A stretch of 64,000 nt of DNA, taken from the NCBI GenBank assembly GCA_900540875.1, contig UQHT01000001.1:1-64000 (forward strand), in the 5' to 3' direction. Position numbers and translations under genes: made by a program. Positions 1-8,080 of the stretch are shown here, one piece after another. The notes beneath the pieces were generated by a model, which did not search any database, had not been told where the DNA came from, and was given only the letters and a program-made list of their open reading frames with translations. The stretch comes from an uncultured Collinsella sp. GTDB lineage: Bacteria; Actinomycetota; Coriobacteriia; Coriobacteriales; Coriobacteriaceae. The stretch's first letter is position 1; each line of letters starts with the position of its first letter.

Positions 1-55
1 TCTTTTACGTAAACACCGCATTGATTCGAACCTCGGTCGAGGCGCGGGCGTAAAG
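1..55. repeat. Direct repeat copy 1 (55 bp)
   Basis: Bases 1-55 are identical to bases 191-245, so a 190-bp unit is duplicated and the repeat may extend left of the window. The repeat contains a short hairpin (CCTCG/CGAGG) and, read on the minus strand, a tRNA T-arm-like string GAGGTTCGAATC. Its flanking bases do not pair as a T stem, so no tRNA is called. Function unknown. Confidence 0.8.
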
Positions 56-166
56 AAAACGCGGAGCGTTTTTAGCCCGCGGGCGAGCACGCCGGCAGGC
101 GGGCGAAGCCGGTGCGGATCCGCGCAGCGGATGCGCGGAATCCTATACGCCGCACCATTTGAGATT
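56..166. other. Gene-free structured intergenic stretch
   Basis: No credible reading frame is seen. The stretch is very GC-rich and holds several hairpins: AAAACGC-GGA-GCGTTTT at 56-72 with a T run, CCGGC/GCCGG, and a two-level stem in which GGTGCGG pairs with CCGCACC (ending at 156) and encloses CCGCGCA/TGCGCGG. It could be part of a non-coding RNA or a degenerate repeat. Nothing recognisable as tmRNA, RNase P RNA or tRNA was found. Confidence 0.4.
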
Positions 167-196
167 AAAGCTCCCGGCAACGGGGGCTTTTCTTTT
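167..196 (+). terminator. Rho-independent terminator
   Basis: AAAGCTCCCG at 167-176 pairs over 10 bp (one G-T) with CGGGGGCTTT at 181-190 around a GCAA tetraloop, followed by TCTTTT. It would end a plus-strand transcript covering the structured region before it. Confidence 0.75.
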
Positions 197-245
197 ACGT
201 AAACACCGCATTGATTCGAACCTCGGTCGAGGCGCGGGCGTAAAG
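191..245. repeat. Direct repeat copy 2 (55 bp)
   Basis: Second, identical copy of bases 1-55. It begins inside the T-tract of the preceding terminator, so the duplicated unit probably runs from terminator to terminator. The remaining bases to 342 form the leader of the next gene and show no other recognisable element. Confidence 0.8.
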
Positions 246-342
246 CGGACGATTTCCTGTCGACTCGTGTAAGATTCCGAGTAGATGTCGCGACTAATTC
301 GCGACCACTCCTTCTTCAAGCGACCGATCAGGGTGATACTTC

Positions 343-2784
343 GTGGCAGAGCGTCCGACATACAAGCTCAGGTTTCTCGATCCCAAAAAGCGCTTTCCGG
401 CGATGCCCGAGCAGCCTGCGGGACGCTCATATGGCGTGGTCTGGAAACTCTTTGGCGAGGATCAGCATGAATCTTGCTATGTCGTCGAATTCGTTGGCAA
501 AAGTCATGTGTCGCTTTTGGGCTACGTAAGCGTTTCGGGCGAGGTGTACAAGGTGGACCGCCCCGTCAGCGAGGCTCCGCTGCCCAACGATCCCGACATG
601 GAACTGGTCCTTGACGAGTCGGATTCCAGTATTGGTGAGATTATGGTGAGGGGAGCAAACGGCACGATGCGCGTGCGCGCGCGAACCGTCGGCTCTCCCG
701 AAGGTCCCATGCGCGAACAGTCCGATCACGAGACATGGAATTCGACCCGCTCCCTTCCTTACGGTGAGTTCATGGCCTCGATGTTCTTGCGCTACGTCAT
801 ATTCGCCGATTCTGAAAACGCTGTCTTAGGCGCGGCAGACGGTGACGGCCTTGACGAGGGCATGAAAAATGCCGTCGACAAGATCAAACTTGTAAAACTC
901 CCCGAGCCGGTTGAGGTACTGCTGGGTTTTGATTCCACGCCGCTGCCCGATGCAATCGAAACGTTGCTCTACCGCATTGACCATACAGATAATCCAGGTG
1001 GCATTGAGCGCTATGCCGCCGCTTTGATGGGTGAAGTCAATCTGCCTCGCCTGCGCACCATTGCGGCCAAAACCGAAATGAGCCTGGCGCGCATCGATCG
1101 CTCGAGGCTCTTTTATCTCAATTTTGACCGTAGCCTGCTGGACCAGGACGAGATCGATATCCTGCTTGCCGTCGAGAGCCGCCTGAACCGCCTATCGGGC
1201 ATTCTTGAGCGTATTGGGGCAGGGTTGGGCCCCGTTGCCTCGTCGCCAAGCTTTGAGGGCTGCTCGCTCTTTGACCTATGGCACATCAGCAAGACGACAA
1301 ACGACGTTCCTCGCCTGCTCGAAACGCTGTCGAATGACAACCCGTGGGCCAAGCCGGGGACGGTTGCGTGCCAGCCGGGTGGCGAGTGGGACGTTCGCAC
1401 CCGCTTTGCACGTATCGTAGAAGCGCTCAACGTGGTCACGCGGCTCGATTACACCTATCGAGTGAACGTCGCCGAGGGCATCATGCTGGTGCGATTTGGC
1501 CGCACGGTTGTCGATGCTATGCCGCAGCGCGAATACGATGCTCAAGATGACGCCTGGCGCGAGGTAGATGAGCCTAAGCGCGCAGCATGGGCCACCGAGC
1601 ACGATGCGCGTATTGCGCTTACACTCGCAGCGGCTTGCTTTGCCTCGGGTGCTCGCATCACGCGCTGCTACGTGCAGATTGCGGCTCCCGACGGCGAGCA
1701 GGGCGAGCGCGTTGTTAAAACGTACTCCTTTGGCCGTGCGGCTTATCTGGCCGATTGCGTTTCTGTCGCCAAGGATCTTGAGAGCATGGACATGGACGAT
1801 ATGCCGTGCAAGCGTGTGCTTGAGGCGTATGAGGCAGATGCGCCGGACATGATTGAGTCTGCAGAAGTTCACGCCCGACCACGTGATGACCATCGTCCAT
1901 TGCCGCCTGCGCTTCGCGATTTACTGCTCGCTGATACGGCTGACGAGCTTGAGGTCATGGAGGAGGACAACGATCCGTATGTTGCCCGCGTCGTCGAGCT
2001 GCGCGAGCAATCCAAAGTTGACCGAGCTGGTGCTTTCGAGGGCTTTTCTCGCCTTGTCGAGGAACTGGAAGCCAAGTGTACTGTTGCTGAGCTTTTGGCG
2101 ACGGGACCGGTGCAGACCCAGTTCTGCGACAACCAGCTGGTGCGTATGGTACTGCCGGTGTTGGAAGAGGACCGCTCTGTGCGAATCCTTCGTGCGCCCG
2201 ATGCGCTGTACTTTGCCCAGCACGAGATCTGCAGCTTTTACGCCGAACAAGAGGACTTTGAGCGTGCACTGCCCGAGGTGCGTCGTCTCTACGATTTGGC
2301 GCGCTCGTCCATGCAGTCGCACTTTGCGCTCATCAACGTGCTAGCACGCCTGGAGCGCTATGACGAGATTATAGAGGTGGCGCGCCACGGCCTGCGCATT
2401 GCCAGCGACCGGCCTTCGATCGGCTACCTGTTCTATCGCCTGGCATTCGCCTACTGGAACTGCGACCAGCTCGAGCTGGCGCTGGCATGTTATCGCCTGG
2501 TGCCGCGCGGCGAGGAATCGGGCGGCAGTGCGCAGGAGGAAATGCAGGGCCTTATGAACGAGATGGGCGTCATCAAACCGCCCACGTTTGAGGGGGCTGT
2601 CGAGACCATCCGCAAGGCAGGTCTTGAGCTGCCGCCGGTGCCCGCCGTGACCAATCAACTCGCGGATGCCGCCGTGCAGCTCGTCGATAACGGCTTCTTT
2701 TTCTTGGCGCGCGGCTGCATCTACCAAATGTGGCGCACCATGGGCAACGACGAGCTCGGCTCCCTCAACCGCTCGCTGGGGTAG
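343..2784 (+). CDS. Large cytoplasmic hypothetical protein with C-terminal TPR-like repeats
   Basis: An 813-residue protein with a GTG start preceded by AGGGTGAT. I do not recognise the N-terminal two thirds, which have no membrane segment or signal peptide. Residues about 620-720 form alpha-helical repeats resembling tetratricopeptide units (pattern YAEQEDFERALPEVRRLY, then LARLERYDEIIEVARHGL, then YWNCDQLELALACYRL), which suggests a scaffold or partner-binding role. The long minus-strand frames opposite it have no family signature. It stands alone: upstream lies a repeat region and downstream a 322-bp gap. The product is confidently protein-coding, but its function is unknown. Confidence 0.75.
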   Translation: MAERPTYKLRFLDPKKRFPAMPEQPAGRSYGVVWKLFGEDQHESCYVVEFVGKSHVSLLGYVSVSGEVYKVDRPVSEAPLPNDPDMELVLDESDSSIGEIMVRGANGTMRVRARTVGSPEGPMREQSDHETWNSTRSLPYGEFMASMFLRYVIFADSENAVLGAADGDGLDEGMKNAVDKIKLVKLPEPVEVLLGFDSTPLPDAIETLLYRIDHTDNPGGIERYAAALMGEVNLPRLRTIAAKTEMSLARIDRSRLFYLNFDRSLLDQDEIDILLAVESRLNRLSGILERIGAGLGPVASSPSFEGCSLFDLWHISKTTNDVPRLLETLSNDNPWAKPGTVACQPGGEWDVRTRFARIVEALNVVTRLDYTYRVNVAEGIMLVRFGRTVVDAMPQREYDAQDDAWREVDEPKRAAWATEHDARIALTLAAACFASGARITRCYVQIAAPDGEQGERVVKTYSFGRAAYLADCVSVAKDLESMDMDDMPCKRVLEAYEADAPDMIESAEVHARPRDDHRPLPPALRDLLLADTADELEVMEEDNDPYVARVVELREQSKVDRAGAFEGFSRLVEELEAKCTVAELLATGPVQTQFCDNQLVRMVLPVLEEDRSVRILRAPDALYFAQHEICSFYAEQEDFERALPEVRRLYDLARSSMQSHFALINVLARLERYDEIIEVARHGLRIASDRPSIGYLFYRLAFAYWNCDQLELALACYRLVPRGEESGGSAQEEMQGLMNEMGVIKPPTFEGAVETIRKAGLELPPVPAVTNQLADAAVQLVDNGFFFLARGCIYQMWRTMGNDELGSLNRSLG

Positions 2785-2898
2785 GAGCGGCATAGAAGGG
2801 CTGGACCGCGCTTGTCATCCCATTTGCTCGCCATGCCGACAAAACGAAGGGGCTACTGCTACCGGCGGTACCGGGAACATTTGCGTATAGATAAGGTA

Positions 2899-2936
2899 TA
2901 ACGAATTAAGTCGTAACGAATTAAAGTACGAATTAC
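2899..2936. repeat. AACGAATTA short repeats
   Basis: TAACGAATTAA occurs exactly at 2899-2909 and 2914-2924, and a variant TACGAATTAC at 2927-2936. This AT-rich block lies about 170 bp upstream of the AAA+ ATPase gene in a gap otherwise free of genes. It could be a regulator binding array or part of the promoter. Confidence 0.55.
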
Positions 2937-3033
2937 TGTATCGAGCAGGTCGCCGACAAATTGAATGGAGCCATTTGTATTGGCTCAGGTGGGTGGCTCC
3001 AGCAGGACCGGTAAGGTCAAAAGCGGCTAGGTC

Positions 3034-3087
3034 TGCTAAACCTGTTAAACTCTGCTAAAGTTGCTAAACTTTGCTAAAGTTGTTAAA
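3034..3087. repeat. Six phased TGYTAAA repeats (iteron-like array)
   Basis: TGCTAAA or TGTTAAA starts at 3034, 3043, 3053, 3062, 3072 and 3081, with spacing 9, 10, 9, 10, 9. The array ends 19 bp before the ATG of the ATPase gene and abuts its ribosome binding site. Such regularity suggests a cooperative protein-binding site, either autoregulatory or origin-like. Confidence 0.75.
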
Positions 3088-3106
3088 ACTAGCAGAGGAG
3101 GATTGA

Positions 3107-4189
3107 ATGCCGAAAGCAATTAATCCCTTTAAGCCAACGGCGGGCATGAATCCGCCTGAGCTTATCGGGCGCGATGCTGTTTTGGATGACTTTGCCGAGG
3201 CACTAGAGAATGGTCCTGGTGCCCCCGATCGACTTATGCGCATCTCGGGTGTCCGAGGCACGGGCAAAACGGTGCTTCTCAACGCATTGGGCGATCTTGC
3301 GCGAAAAAAGGGATTCGAGGTCGTTGACGTGGCCTCAAATGCCGGTTTTTGCACTAGGATCCTCGAGGCTCTGCAGCGAAATGTTCGTCTTGAGTCAATG
3401 TCGATTTCCCCATCGATTTTAGGAGTCAGCCTCGGCTCCGTGGAGGTGTCAAAGTCGGCCTCTCATTTGGGCGAGGCGATGTACGATGCCGCGAAACGCG
3501 ATGGCCTGTTCATTACGCTCGACGAGATTCAGGATGCCTCAACTGAGGAAATGCGCGAGCTGGGCAATGAGATGCAGCTTTTGATTCGCCAAGGGGCGAA
3601 TGTCGCTTTTGCATTCGCTGGCTTGCCAACATCGGTGGATGGCGTGGTGGTTGATGATACCCTTACGTTCCTTCAGCGGGCAAAACATATCGAACTCACT
3701 CGTCTCTCCGATTTTGAAGTCGGCGGATCGTTTGAGGATACAATGAGACGAGCGGGCAAGGAGCTCGATGAAGACGCCGCTGAGCTATTAACAAAGGCGT
3801 CAGCAGGCTATCCCTTTATGGTCCAGTTGGTCGGATATTACGCTTGGCAGGCTGCTGCGCGCAGCGGGGCGGAGAGCGTGAACGAAGGGTCCGCGCGTAC
3901 GGGTATCCAAGCAGCTCTTGATAGCTTTAATGCTATGGTGATTGCCCCGGCGCTGCGCAGGGTTTCAGAACGACAGTTTCAGTATCTCGCGGCAATGGCT
4001 CAATGCGAGGGCGATGAGATTGCCAACGGTGATATCGCCAAAAAGATGGGGCTGCCGGCGAACAAGGTCGGCTCGTATCGTAAACGTCTCATCGATGCGG
4101 GGTTGATTGAGCCTGCGGGCTATGGCTGTGTTTCGTTTGCAATTCCGTATATGCGCGACTATTTGTTGGAGGCGGTGCGGGAAAGGTAA
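3107..4189 (+). CDS. AAA+ ATPase with C-terminal winged helix (Orc1/Cdc6-like AAA_16 type)
   Basis: A 360-residue soluble ATPase. Residues 48-55 are the Walker A motif GVRGTGKT and FITLDEIQD near residue 135 is Walker B. After a lid region, the last ~80 residues (MAQCEGDEIANGDIAKKMGL, KVGSYRKRLIDAGLI) form a winged-helix DNA-binding domain. This architecture is shared by archaeal Orc1/Cdc6 proteins and by bacterial 'ATP-binding' accessory proteins of mobile or defence loci. The ATG follows AGAGGAGG. Directly upstream lies an array of six phased repeats that it may bind; downstream is tRNA-Ser, a common integration site. The ATPase fold is clear, but the biological role is not. Confidence 0.8.
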   Translation: MPKAINPFKPTAGMNPPELIGRDAVLDDFAEALENGPGAPDRLMRISGVRGTGKTVLLNALGDLARKKGFEVVDVASNAGFCTRILEALQRNVRLESMSISPSILGVSLGSVEVSKSASHLGEAMYDAAKRDGLFITLDEIQDASTEEMRELGNEMQLLIRQGANVAFAFAGLPTSVDGVVVDDTLTFLQRAKHIELTRLSDFEVGGSFEDTMRRAGKELDEDAAELLTKASAGYPFMVQLVGYYAWQAAARSGAESVNEGSARTGIQAALDSFNAMVIAPALRRVSERQFQYLAAMAQCEGDEIANGDIAKKMGLPANKVGSYRKRLIDAGLIEPAGYGCVSFAIPYMRDYLLEAVRER

Positions 4190-4214
4190 AAATGGAATCG
4201 CTCCAAATTCCCTC

Positions 4215-4243
4215 TTGCCCAACTTCGGCTGTTTGGTTACTAT
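4215..4243 (+). promoter_or_regulatory. Promoter of tRNA-Ser
   Basis: TTGCCC at 4215-4220 and TACTAT at 4238-4243 are separated by exactly 17 bp. The tRNA begins 15 bp after the -10 box, which fits a promoter with a very short leader. Confidence 0.6.
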
Positions 4244-4257
4244 AGAACGGCTGTTAC

Positions 4258-4348
4258 GGAGAGCTGACCGAGAGGCCGAAGGTGCTCGCCTGCTAAGCGA
4301 GTATGCCCCAAAAGGGCATCTGGGGTTCGAATCCCCAGCTCTCCGCCA
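4258..4348 (+). tRNA. tRNA-Ser (GCU anticodon)
   Basis: A class II tRNA of 91 nt including an encoded CCA. The acceptor stem GGAGAGC (4258-4264) pairs with GCTCTCC (4338-4344), then discriminator G and CCA at 4346-4348. The anticodon stem is CTCGC/GCGAG, with anticodon GCT at 4292-4294, reading AGC and AGT. A long variable arm (GCCC/GGGC) and the T arm GGGGTTCGAATCCCC are clear. Confidence 0.97.
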
Positions 4349-4363
4349 GTACGAATTTGAAGA

Positions 4364-4389
4364 AGGGTCCCATTTGGGGCCCTTTTTTT
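4364..4389 (+). terminator. Terminator of tRNA-Ser
   Basis: AAGGGTCCC and GGGGCCCTT form a 9-bp stem (one T-G pair) around an ATTT loop, followed by a run of seven T. It ends the tRNA transcript. Confidence 0.85.
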
Positions 4390-4402
4390 GTGGAGAAAAG
4401 AG

Positions 4403-4419
4403 GCTGGGGATTCGAACCC
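4403..4419 (-). repeat. Inverted 17-bp copy of the tRNA-Ser T arm
   Basis: The reverse complement of 4403-4419 equals the tRNA-Ser segment 4323-4339 (GGGTTCGAATCCCCAGC). A detached T-arm fragment 55 bp beyond the tRNA is what integration or rearrangement at a tRNA gene leaves behind. The inverted orientation is unusual for a simple att repeat. Confidence 0.6.
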
Positions 4420-4421
4420 TC

Positions 4422-4454
4422 AAAAAATGAGGCGCCCCGTTGGACGCCTCATTT
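4422..4454 (-). terminator. Terminator of the D,D-carboxypeptidase gene
   Basis: On the minus strand AAATGAGGCG pairs with CGCCTCATTT and is followed by a T run (the A run at 4422-4427). It lies 25 bp past the stop codon of the gene at 4480-5820. Confidence 0.8.
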
Positions 4455-4479
4455 GGTTCGATGTGATATCGCTTTGGCC

Positions 4480-5820
4480 CTACACCTCGGGTGCCTTGGC
4501 GACGGTCTCGCTTTCTGCCGTGAGTGGGCGGTTGTCGATGCGGCGGCCCAGGCGGTCGAGCTTCACGAGTAGCCATTCAATGGGATTCGGCCCTGCCCCT
4601 TCCTCGTCGGCAACCAGGTCCATGACGGCGATCTTGGTGCCGTCCTGCTTGAGCGTAATGCTGCCCACCTTGTCGCCCACATGCACCGTGCCCGAAAGAT
4701 CGTCGTAGCTAACCTTTTCGGTCACCTCGCCGGCAAGGGAAAACACGGTCGCTTGCGCCGTAGGATCGGCGAGTGTGGCGTCGATCGTCTTATCAGTCCA
4801 GTCGGTTTGACCGATGCGCGCCATAAGCGGGTTGCCGTTGGCGGTCTTTTCCTGCGTGTTGGCGATTGCGACCGTCACCTTGTGACCGTAGTACCAATTG
4901 GCAAGGGTTGCGGTATCGGTAAAGCGCTGGTCGGTGGTGGTGGAGTTCAAAACGACGGTGTAGATCTCGTCGCCATCGCGGTTGTAGGCACCCGTAAAGC
5001 AATAGCCTGCATCGTCGGTAGTGCCGGTCTTGCCACCGATGTTGCCATCTTGGCCCAGCAAATAGTTATGCGTGTCCATGGAATGCGAATGGTCGGTGCC
5101 GTCGGCGCCCGTGACCTCGATCCAGGAATCCTCGCTCGCTACGACCTCGCGGATCGTGTCGTTTTTCATGGCCTCCTGCATCATCAGCGCTACGTCGTGT
5201 GCGGTTGAGTGCATATCGCCAGCCCACTCATCAAAGTCCAGACCATGCGGGTTTTCAAAAAGCGTACCGGTGCAGCCGAGCTTCTTAGCGCGCTCGTTCA
5301 TGGCCTTCACAAATGTGGCCTCGGCGTCTTTGGTCTTAGGGTCGATCTTCTTGCCCATATATTCGGCGAGCACGATGGCGGCGTCGTTGCCCGAGGGAAT
5401 CATCAGGCCGCGCAGTGCCTGCTCCACGGTAAGCTCGTCACCTTCGAGCAAGCCGGCGGTCGAATTACCCACGGTGGCTGCGGCGTTGCTCACCGTGACC
5501 TTCTCGTCCATCTTGCAATTCTCGACGGTTAGGATCGCGGTCATGACCTTGGTGATCGAGGCGATTTTAACCTGCTCATCGGCGCCGCGCCCATAGTAGA
5601 CGGTGCCGTCTTTGCCCATGACGAGCGCATTGGTCGCATCGATATCGGGCAGATTTTCGGCCGTGATGCCGCGCGCGTCGGCGGTTTTGCCGCAAACATT
5701 GTCGGTCGTGAGTACTTGGGCGCCGGCGACGGTGGGCACGCCAGCGGCAAGGGCGATAGCGCAGACAAAGCCGGCGGCAAGCTGAGCTGAGCGCTTTGCA
5801 AAAGAGGTGAGGGACTTCAC
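4480..5820 (-). CDS. D-alanyl-D-alanine carboxypeptidase (peptidase S11, PBP5/6 family)
   Basis: An exported serine D,D-carboxypeptidase that trims the terminal D-Ala of peptidoglycan stem pentapeptides. The catalytic motifs are all present in order: SITK (nucleophile Ser and Lys), SGN, and KTG in GGKTGTT. A C-terminal beta domain of PBP5 type follows, and PIEWLLVKLDRLGRR near the end could be an amphipathic membrane anchor. The GTG at 5820 puts a signal peptide (KRSAQLAAGFVCAIALAAG, then a VAGA cleavage region) at the N-terminus. An in-frame ATG at 5931 would add 37 residues, but the sequence ahead of the signal peptide looks non-coding and contains a TATACT -10-like box. It diverges from a VanRS-like two-component system, a suggestive pairing. 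Confidence 0.9.
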   Translation of the reverse strand: MKSLTSFAKRSAQLAAGFVCAIALAAGVPTVAGAQVLTTDNVCGKTADARGITAENLPDIDATNALVMGKDGTVYYGRGADEQVKIASITKVMTAILTVENCKMDEKVTVSNAAATVGNSTAGLLEGDELTVEQALRGLMIPSGNDAAIVLAEYMGKKIDPKTKDAEATFVKAMNERAKKLGCTGTLFENPHGLDFDEWAGDMHSTAHDVALMMQEAMKNDTIREVVASEDSWIEVTGADGTDHSHSMDTHNYLLGQDGNIGGKTGTTDDAGYCFTGAYNRDGDEIYTVVLNSTTTDQRFTDTATLANWYYGHKVTVAIANTQEKTANGNPLMARIGQTDWTDKTIDATLADPTAQATVFSLAGEVTEKVSYDDLSGTVHVGDKVGSITLKQDGTKIAVMDLVADEEGAGPNPIEWLLVKLDRLGRRIDNRPLTAESETVAKAPEV

Positions 5821-6017
5821 AGATTTCGCTTTCGACGGGATGGTCTCTTCTGGAACTAGAGTATATCGTTTGCCGGCGTCGGCGATCATCGCGTGCGTGC
5901 GTGGCCCACATCCGCGCCCGAACGGGCACAAGGGTGCTTAAGGCCGACTTAATCACCCACGCTTGTTGTGTGTGGCATGCGCCCCCTCGGGCATAATGGA
6001 GCGCGAGAGGAGCACGC

Positions 6018-6713
6018 ATGAACGAGCGCATTTTGGTAGTTGATGACGAAAAGGCCATCGCCGACTTGGTTGGTATCTACCTTACAAAAGAAGGCTTTGA
6101 CGTACAGGTCGCCTATAGCGGGGCCGATGCTGCCAAGGCAATCTTGGAGCAGGAGTTCGATCTTGCGCTGCTGGATGTCATGCTGCCCGATATCGATGGG
6201 CTTGAGTTGCTGCGTACGATCCGTTCCAGCCATACCTATCCCGTGATCATGCTGACGGCGCGCGATGCCCAGCAAGACAAGATCGAGGGCCTTTCGCTTG
6301 GCGCGGACGATTACGTGGTTAAGCCGTTCCGTCCGCTTGAGCTCATCGCGCGCGTGCATGCTCAGCTTCGCCGCTACACCAGCTACGGTAGCCGCGCGCA
6401 GGTGGCCGAGTCGCCGATCATCCAGCTCGACGGCCTGGAGATCAACCGCGATGCTCGTTCCGTAATGGTGGACGGTGCGCCGGTGCGCCTCACGCCCATC
6501 GAGTATTCCATCTTGCTGTATCTGGTCGAGCATCGCGGCAGTGTGGTGGCCGTGGAGGATCTGTTCCGCGCGGTGTGGAACGAGGATTTTATGCCCGGCT
6601 CCAACAATACGGTGATGGTGCACATTCGCCACCTGCGCGAAAAGATCGGTGACGACGCTCAAAAGCCGCGCTTTATCAAAAACGTCTGGGGCGTCGGCTA
6701 CATAATCGAATAA
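6018..6713 (+). CDS. OmpR/VanR-family response regulator
   Basis: A 231-residue response regulator: receiver domain (acidic pair D9-D10, phosphoacceptor D53 in LALLDVMLPD, conserved Lys in VVKPF near 102) followed by an OmpR-type winged helix (residues ~130-231, VRHLREKIGDDAQKPRFIKNVWGVGYIIE-like ending). The ATG follows GAGAGGAG. The kinase gene starts 25 bp downstream, so the two form an operon. Sequence style is that of VanR/WalR-like regulators of cell-envelope genes; the divergent D,D-carboxypeptidase is a plausible target, but that is inference from position only. Confidence 0.9.
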   Translation: MNERILVVDDEKAIADLVGIYLTKEGFDVQVAYSGADAAKAILEQEFDLALLDVMLPDIDGLELLRTIRSSHTYPVIMLTARDAQQDKIEGLSLGADDYVVKPFRPLELIARVHAQLRRYTSYGSRAQVAESPIIQLDGLEINRDARSVMVDGAPVRLTPIEYSILLYLVEHRGSVVAVEDLFRAVWNEDFMPGSNNTVMVHIRHLREKIGDDAQKPRFIKNVWGVGYIIE

Positions 6714-6738
6714 CGCCTTTGATGGTGGGGAAGTGGAC

Positions 6739-7977
6739 ATGACAAAAGACGATAGGCAGGCATTCGAGGTGCCCGATCGACTCTTTGAATACGTGAGGTC
6801 GGTCGTCGACAACCGCGCGCTTGCAACGGTGCTGCTCTTTTTGCTGAGCCTGCTGCTGATTGGCATCGATAACATCGCTGGAATCTTGGCGGTGCTGCTT
6901 GTCGGCTTTTTGCTGATCGATCGATTTGAAATCGTACGCCGCTGCGTGGTGATTGGCGGTGCCGCGTGGGCCATGACGTTGGCGATTGGCGCCATGGCAC
7001 TCGGCGGCATCGAAGGGCCGGTGCTGTTCGATGCCGGCTTTGTATTCAACATGCTTGGCTTTGTGCTGGCGCTTGCCGTGTGCGTGCTGTTCTTTTGCGG
7101 CCGCGCCCTGTACTACCAGGGCTATGAGCAGGGCGAGCAGCATGCCGATTGTGTGCTGGCCGCTCGTATTCAAGATCGCCTGATCGATCACCCCGACACC
7201 TGGGACAACATCGACGGCGACTTCCTGGAGGTCGAGGGCGCACTCAACCGTGTGCGCGATCGCGAGCGCAAGGTGCAACAGGCCTTGCGTGACGAGTCTC
7301 ATCGCAAGGACGATCTGGTCACGTACTTGGCACATGACCTACGCACCCCGCTTGCCAGTGTGGTGGGCTATCTTTCGCTGCTGCAAGAGGCTCCTGAGCT
7401 GCCGGTTGAGCAACGTGCGCACTTTACGGGCGTGGCGCTCGACAAGGCGCACCGGCTCGATGCACTCATCGAAGAGTTCTTCGATATCACGCGCTTTGAC
7501 TTCCACGATATCGTGCTCACGCGCGGCTATGTTGATCTGGGGTTGCTGCTGGCTCAGGTGGCTGACGAGTTCTATCCCATCCTCAACGAGCAACATAAGG
7601 AAGCCCAGGTTGATATTCGCGAGGACCTGACGGTGCTCGTGGATGGCGATAAGATGGCCCGCGTGTTTAACAACATCATGAAAAACGCCGTCGCCTATAG
7701 CTATGAGGGCTCGACTATCACGATTGAGGCCAGGCGCCAAGACGATGGCGGCGTGCGCGTGCGCTTTATCAATCAGGGCGATCCTATCCCTGCGGCTAAG
7801 CTCAAGGTGATCTTTGAGAAGTTCTATCGCCTGGATGCGGCGCGTGCGACCAATCGCGGTGGTGCCGGTTTGGGCCTTGCTATTGCCAAGGAGATCATCG
7901 CGGCACACGGCGGTACCGTTGCATGTGAATCGACGCCCGAACACACGATATTCACCATCGAGCTGCCCGCCGCATAG
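6739..7977 (+). CDS. VanS-like membrane sensor histidine kinase
   Basis: About 412 residues. Four hydrophobic segments lie in the first ~130 residues (LATVLLFLLSLLLIGI, GILAVLLVGFLLI, a third, and FVLALAVCVLFFCG) with little extracellular sequence. Then come a HisKA domain with H-box YLAHDLRTPLASVVGYLSLL, an N-box NNIMKNAVAYS and a G-box GGAGLGLAIAKEI. The H-box wording is very close to the VanS family. The start is placed at ATG 6739, eight bases after GGTGGGG; an in-frame GTG at 6733 is too near that site. It partners the upstream response regulator. Its signal is unknown; envelope stress or a cell-wall precursor is likely. Confidence 0.88.
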   Translation: MTKDDRQAFEVPDRLFEYVRSVVDNRALATVLLFLLSLLLIGIDNIAGILAVLLVGFLLIDRFEIVRRCVVIGGAAWAMTLAIGAMALGGIEGPVLFDAGFVFNMLGFVLALAVCVLFFCGRALYYQGYEQGEQHADCVLAARIQDRLIDHPDTWDNIDGDFLEVEGALNRVRDRERKVQQALRDESHRKDDLVTYLAHDLRTPLASVVGYLSLLQEAPELPVEQRAHFTGVALDKAHRLDALIEEFFDITRFDFHDIVLTRGYVDLGLLLAQVADEFYPILNEQHKEAQVDIREDLTVLVDGDKMARVFNNIMKNAVAYSYEGSTITIEARRQDDGGVRVRFINQGDPIPAAKLKVIFEKFYRLDAARATNRGGAGLGLAIAKEIIAAHGGTVACESTPEHTIFTIELPAA

Positions 7978-8080
7978 CTAGCGTGCCCTTACAAACACTT
8001 GACAATGTGCTCACGTGCGTATGAGCCGCGATTCCTACTATCGATACTGCTGAATTGATATCGATATGGAGGTGTGCGGT

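Noticed and set aside
20..45. Possible tRNA on the minus strand (T-arm string GAGGTTCGAATC)
   Set aside because: The five flanking bases do not form a T stem, and no matching acceptor or anticodon stem could be drawn.
68..157. Possible tRNA ending in CCA at 155-157 just before a terminator
   Set aside because: No TTC-type T loop lies in the right place and no 5' strand complementary to the putative acceptor end was found.
4107..4572. Small plus-strand frames around tRNA-Ser (ending in GFEP-like peptides)
   Set aside because: They are translations of the tRNA and of its inverted fragment, a common source of spurious gene calls.
7999..8042. TTGACA at 7999-8004 as a pstB promoter
   Set aside because: No acceptable -10 hexamer lies 16-18 bp downstream; TACTAT is 32 bp away.
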